Positions 62,539-64,000 of a stretch of 64,000 nt of DNA are shown piece by piece (within the stretch, counting starts at the first letter, position 1; every line of letters begins with the position of its first letter). The DNA comes from Camarhynchus parvulus (Eukaryota; Chordata; Aves; Passeriformes; Thraupidae). The notes below the pieces were generated by a model. That model worked only from the letters and a program-made list of their open reading frames with translations. It searched no databases and had not been told where the DNA came from. The stretch spans positions 58,341,994-58,405,993 of the forward strand of contig NC_044571.1 in the NCBI RefSeq assembly GCF_901933205.1. Direction: 5' to 3'. The position numbers and the translations under genes were made by a program.

Positions 62539-62945
62539 GTCTTTGCAATTGATTTTATGCGCAAGATTTTGGTAGCAGGGCAGCTTCAGGGGTGGTTTCT
62601 GTGAAAACATGTCAGAAGTTGCCACTATGTCTGACAGACCAAGTGCAGGCCAGATCCAAAACAGACCCACTGACACCCAAAGCTGACCCTCCCCTGGTGG
62701 TGTAGTAAAAACTTTTGTGTAACAGAAAATGTGAGAGAAGACTGAGAAAATGTGACAGAAACAGCCCTGCAGAACGAAGATCAGGAAGAAGGCAGGGAAG
62801 GAGGTGCTCCAGGCACTACAGAAGGTGTCCATCTGCAGTCCATGGAGGGCCCCTTGTCAGAGCAGGAGGATGTGCCTTGAAGGAAGTTGCGACCCTATGG
62901 AGATCCGAGACCAGAACGAGCTCCTATGTAATGGTTTGACCGTAC
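62539..62945 (+). mobile_element. Partial avian ERV-type long LTR, sense
   Basis: In sense this resembles the 5' part of the long GC-rich avian LTR family also present in antisense at 9886-10594. Landmarks are 'gattttggtagcagggcagc', 'ggggtggtttctgtgaaaac', 'gtctgacagaccaagtgcag', 'ggaggtgctccaggcactac' and 'agtccatggagggccccttg'. The family's internal repeats and 3' part are missing after about 62945. Frames through it (62533-62832 minus, 62715-62939 plus) are not proteins. Edges are estimates and no target duplication was found. Confidence 0.6.
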
Positions 62946-64000
62946 AGCTAAATAGAAGAGGACCAGTCTGAGTTCAATAACTGGCTCCCTGATCATTCAT
63001 TGTCTCACTGGGAGTTTACTACTCACCTCATGTTCTGATGGCTCCAGAGTGTTCTGTCTGAAACAAATGCACCAAAGGGAATGGGATCTAAGTAATGACG
63101 AGAATTGATCTGTGCTGCTTGGTTTGGAAGCAAGGTGTTCTCCCTGCACCTCTTTAAGCAATGTAGACATATCAAGCAATTATTTACACCATTGGCAGGA
63201 ACTAAGATACGCCTATACTATTTACTATCCTTAGTTACTAAGACTTATAAGGTTTCTTACCCTGTTGATTAAAAATGAGGCTGTTGATATGGTACTACGT
63301 GATGCAATTCTCTGTTCCTACTTTGCTATCAATAAATACAAAGTAAAAGCATGAAATAGTTAGAAAATTACAAAATTGAGGTTGTTTCCATTGGTTGGAA
63401 GTGTTAGAAGATAGGCAAGATCTGAGATAAAGAATTTTCAAATAGCAATGCTATTTCTAAGATTTTTTTTTCCTAACAGATTGATAGTTAAGATAGTGAA
63501 TATTGATTTGATATTCCTGCTTTTACAGAATAATGTATAATGTGAAATTAATCACTTACAAAAACTTTTCACAATTGCTTTTTAATCTCTTGGTGAATGC
63601 CTGACTTCAAACTACGGCAAGTACACATGAAAGGTTCTGTAGAGAAAAGAACAAAAAAGCAATGCACAGAACAACATTCTGAGCTTTCAGAGTAAAGCTG
63701 GAAAATGTTGTCCATCAAATGCTTAAGTCAATCTGAACTGAACTAATATTTTTAGTCTTGTTTTTCTACCTGAATGCCCCCTCCCCCCCAAAAAAATGTT
63801 CCTTATAGATTAAAGAAAGGAAGGATATGAAAATATTTGAATGTTTAATACTTGTGCCAAATCTGCTTCTTGTCATGGCCAACACCTGGTCCATATACCA
63901 GACAAAGTACCTTGTAGATTGTTTTAGTGTATCTCTTTTCCTTTCCTTCTTTCAGCGAGAAGAGACAGAACAAATATTTTGTAAGCCATTGATTCTCTCT
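62946..64000. other. No recognised feature
   Basis: AT-rich DNA to the window end. No gene, repeat or RNA signal was recognised. Confidence 0.45.

Noticed and set aside
1..64000. CRISPR array, operon, phage, plasmid or bacterial gene system
   Set aside because: No spaced direct repeats, ribosome-binding-site-led gene strings or long bacterial-type frames; all large-scale structure is that of a vertebrate genome rich in retroelements.

Overview
The window looks like bird nuclear DNA, possibly from a songbird: it is AT-rich and CpG-poor, with many 5'- and 3'-decayed CR1 LINE pieces and LTRs that read like dispersed avian endogenous-retrovirus families. No bacterial, plasmid or phage organisation is present. 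No complete protein-coding gene is visible. The window is best read as a gene desert or the inside of a very large intron. Family assignments rest on remembered consensus features, not on a database search.

Layout. 1-4.8 kb: unassigned AT-rich DNA. 4.8-10.6 kb: a cluster of retroelements, namely an antisense CR1 split by a solo LTR with a 5-bp target duplication, a second antisense CR1, an AT palindrome and two antisense LTRs. 10.6-17.5 kb: mostly unassigned, with a 36-bp tandem duplication and two microsatellites. 17.6-19.9 kb: one sense and one antisense CR1. 20.8-21.1 kb: a possible orphan exon on the minus strand. 26.2-28.7 kb: a very old CR1-like LINE followed by an antisense CR1. 28.7-38.3 kb: about 9.6 kb with no element I can recognise beyond simple repeats. 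38.4-39.4 kb: an antisense CR1 next to an antisense LTR. 39.5-49.8 kb: mostly unassigned, with a somewhat less AT-rich patch at 44.6-47.7 kb. 49.8-54.4 kb: an ancient SINE-like piece, two LTRs and a CR1 3' end. 57.8-59.3 kb: a sense CR1 cut by a GC-rich sequence, then a clean solo LTR. 60.9-62.9 kb: a 5' CR1 piece and a partial LTR.

Nothing here forms a working gene system. All LINE reverse-transcriptase pieces are broken by stops, frameshifts, truncation or loss of catalytic residues, and no retroviral internal region was recognised between LTRs. The most useful results are three LTR insertions with direct target duplications, a nested insertion, and one unidentified open segment on the minus strand that looks exon-like. 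I found no convincing new biological system.
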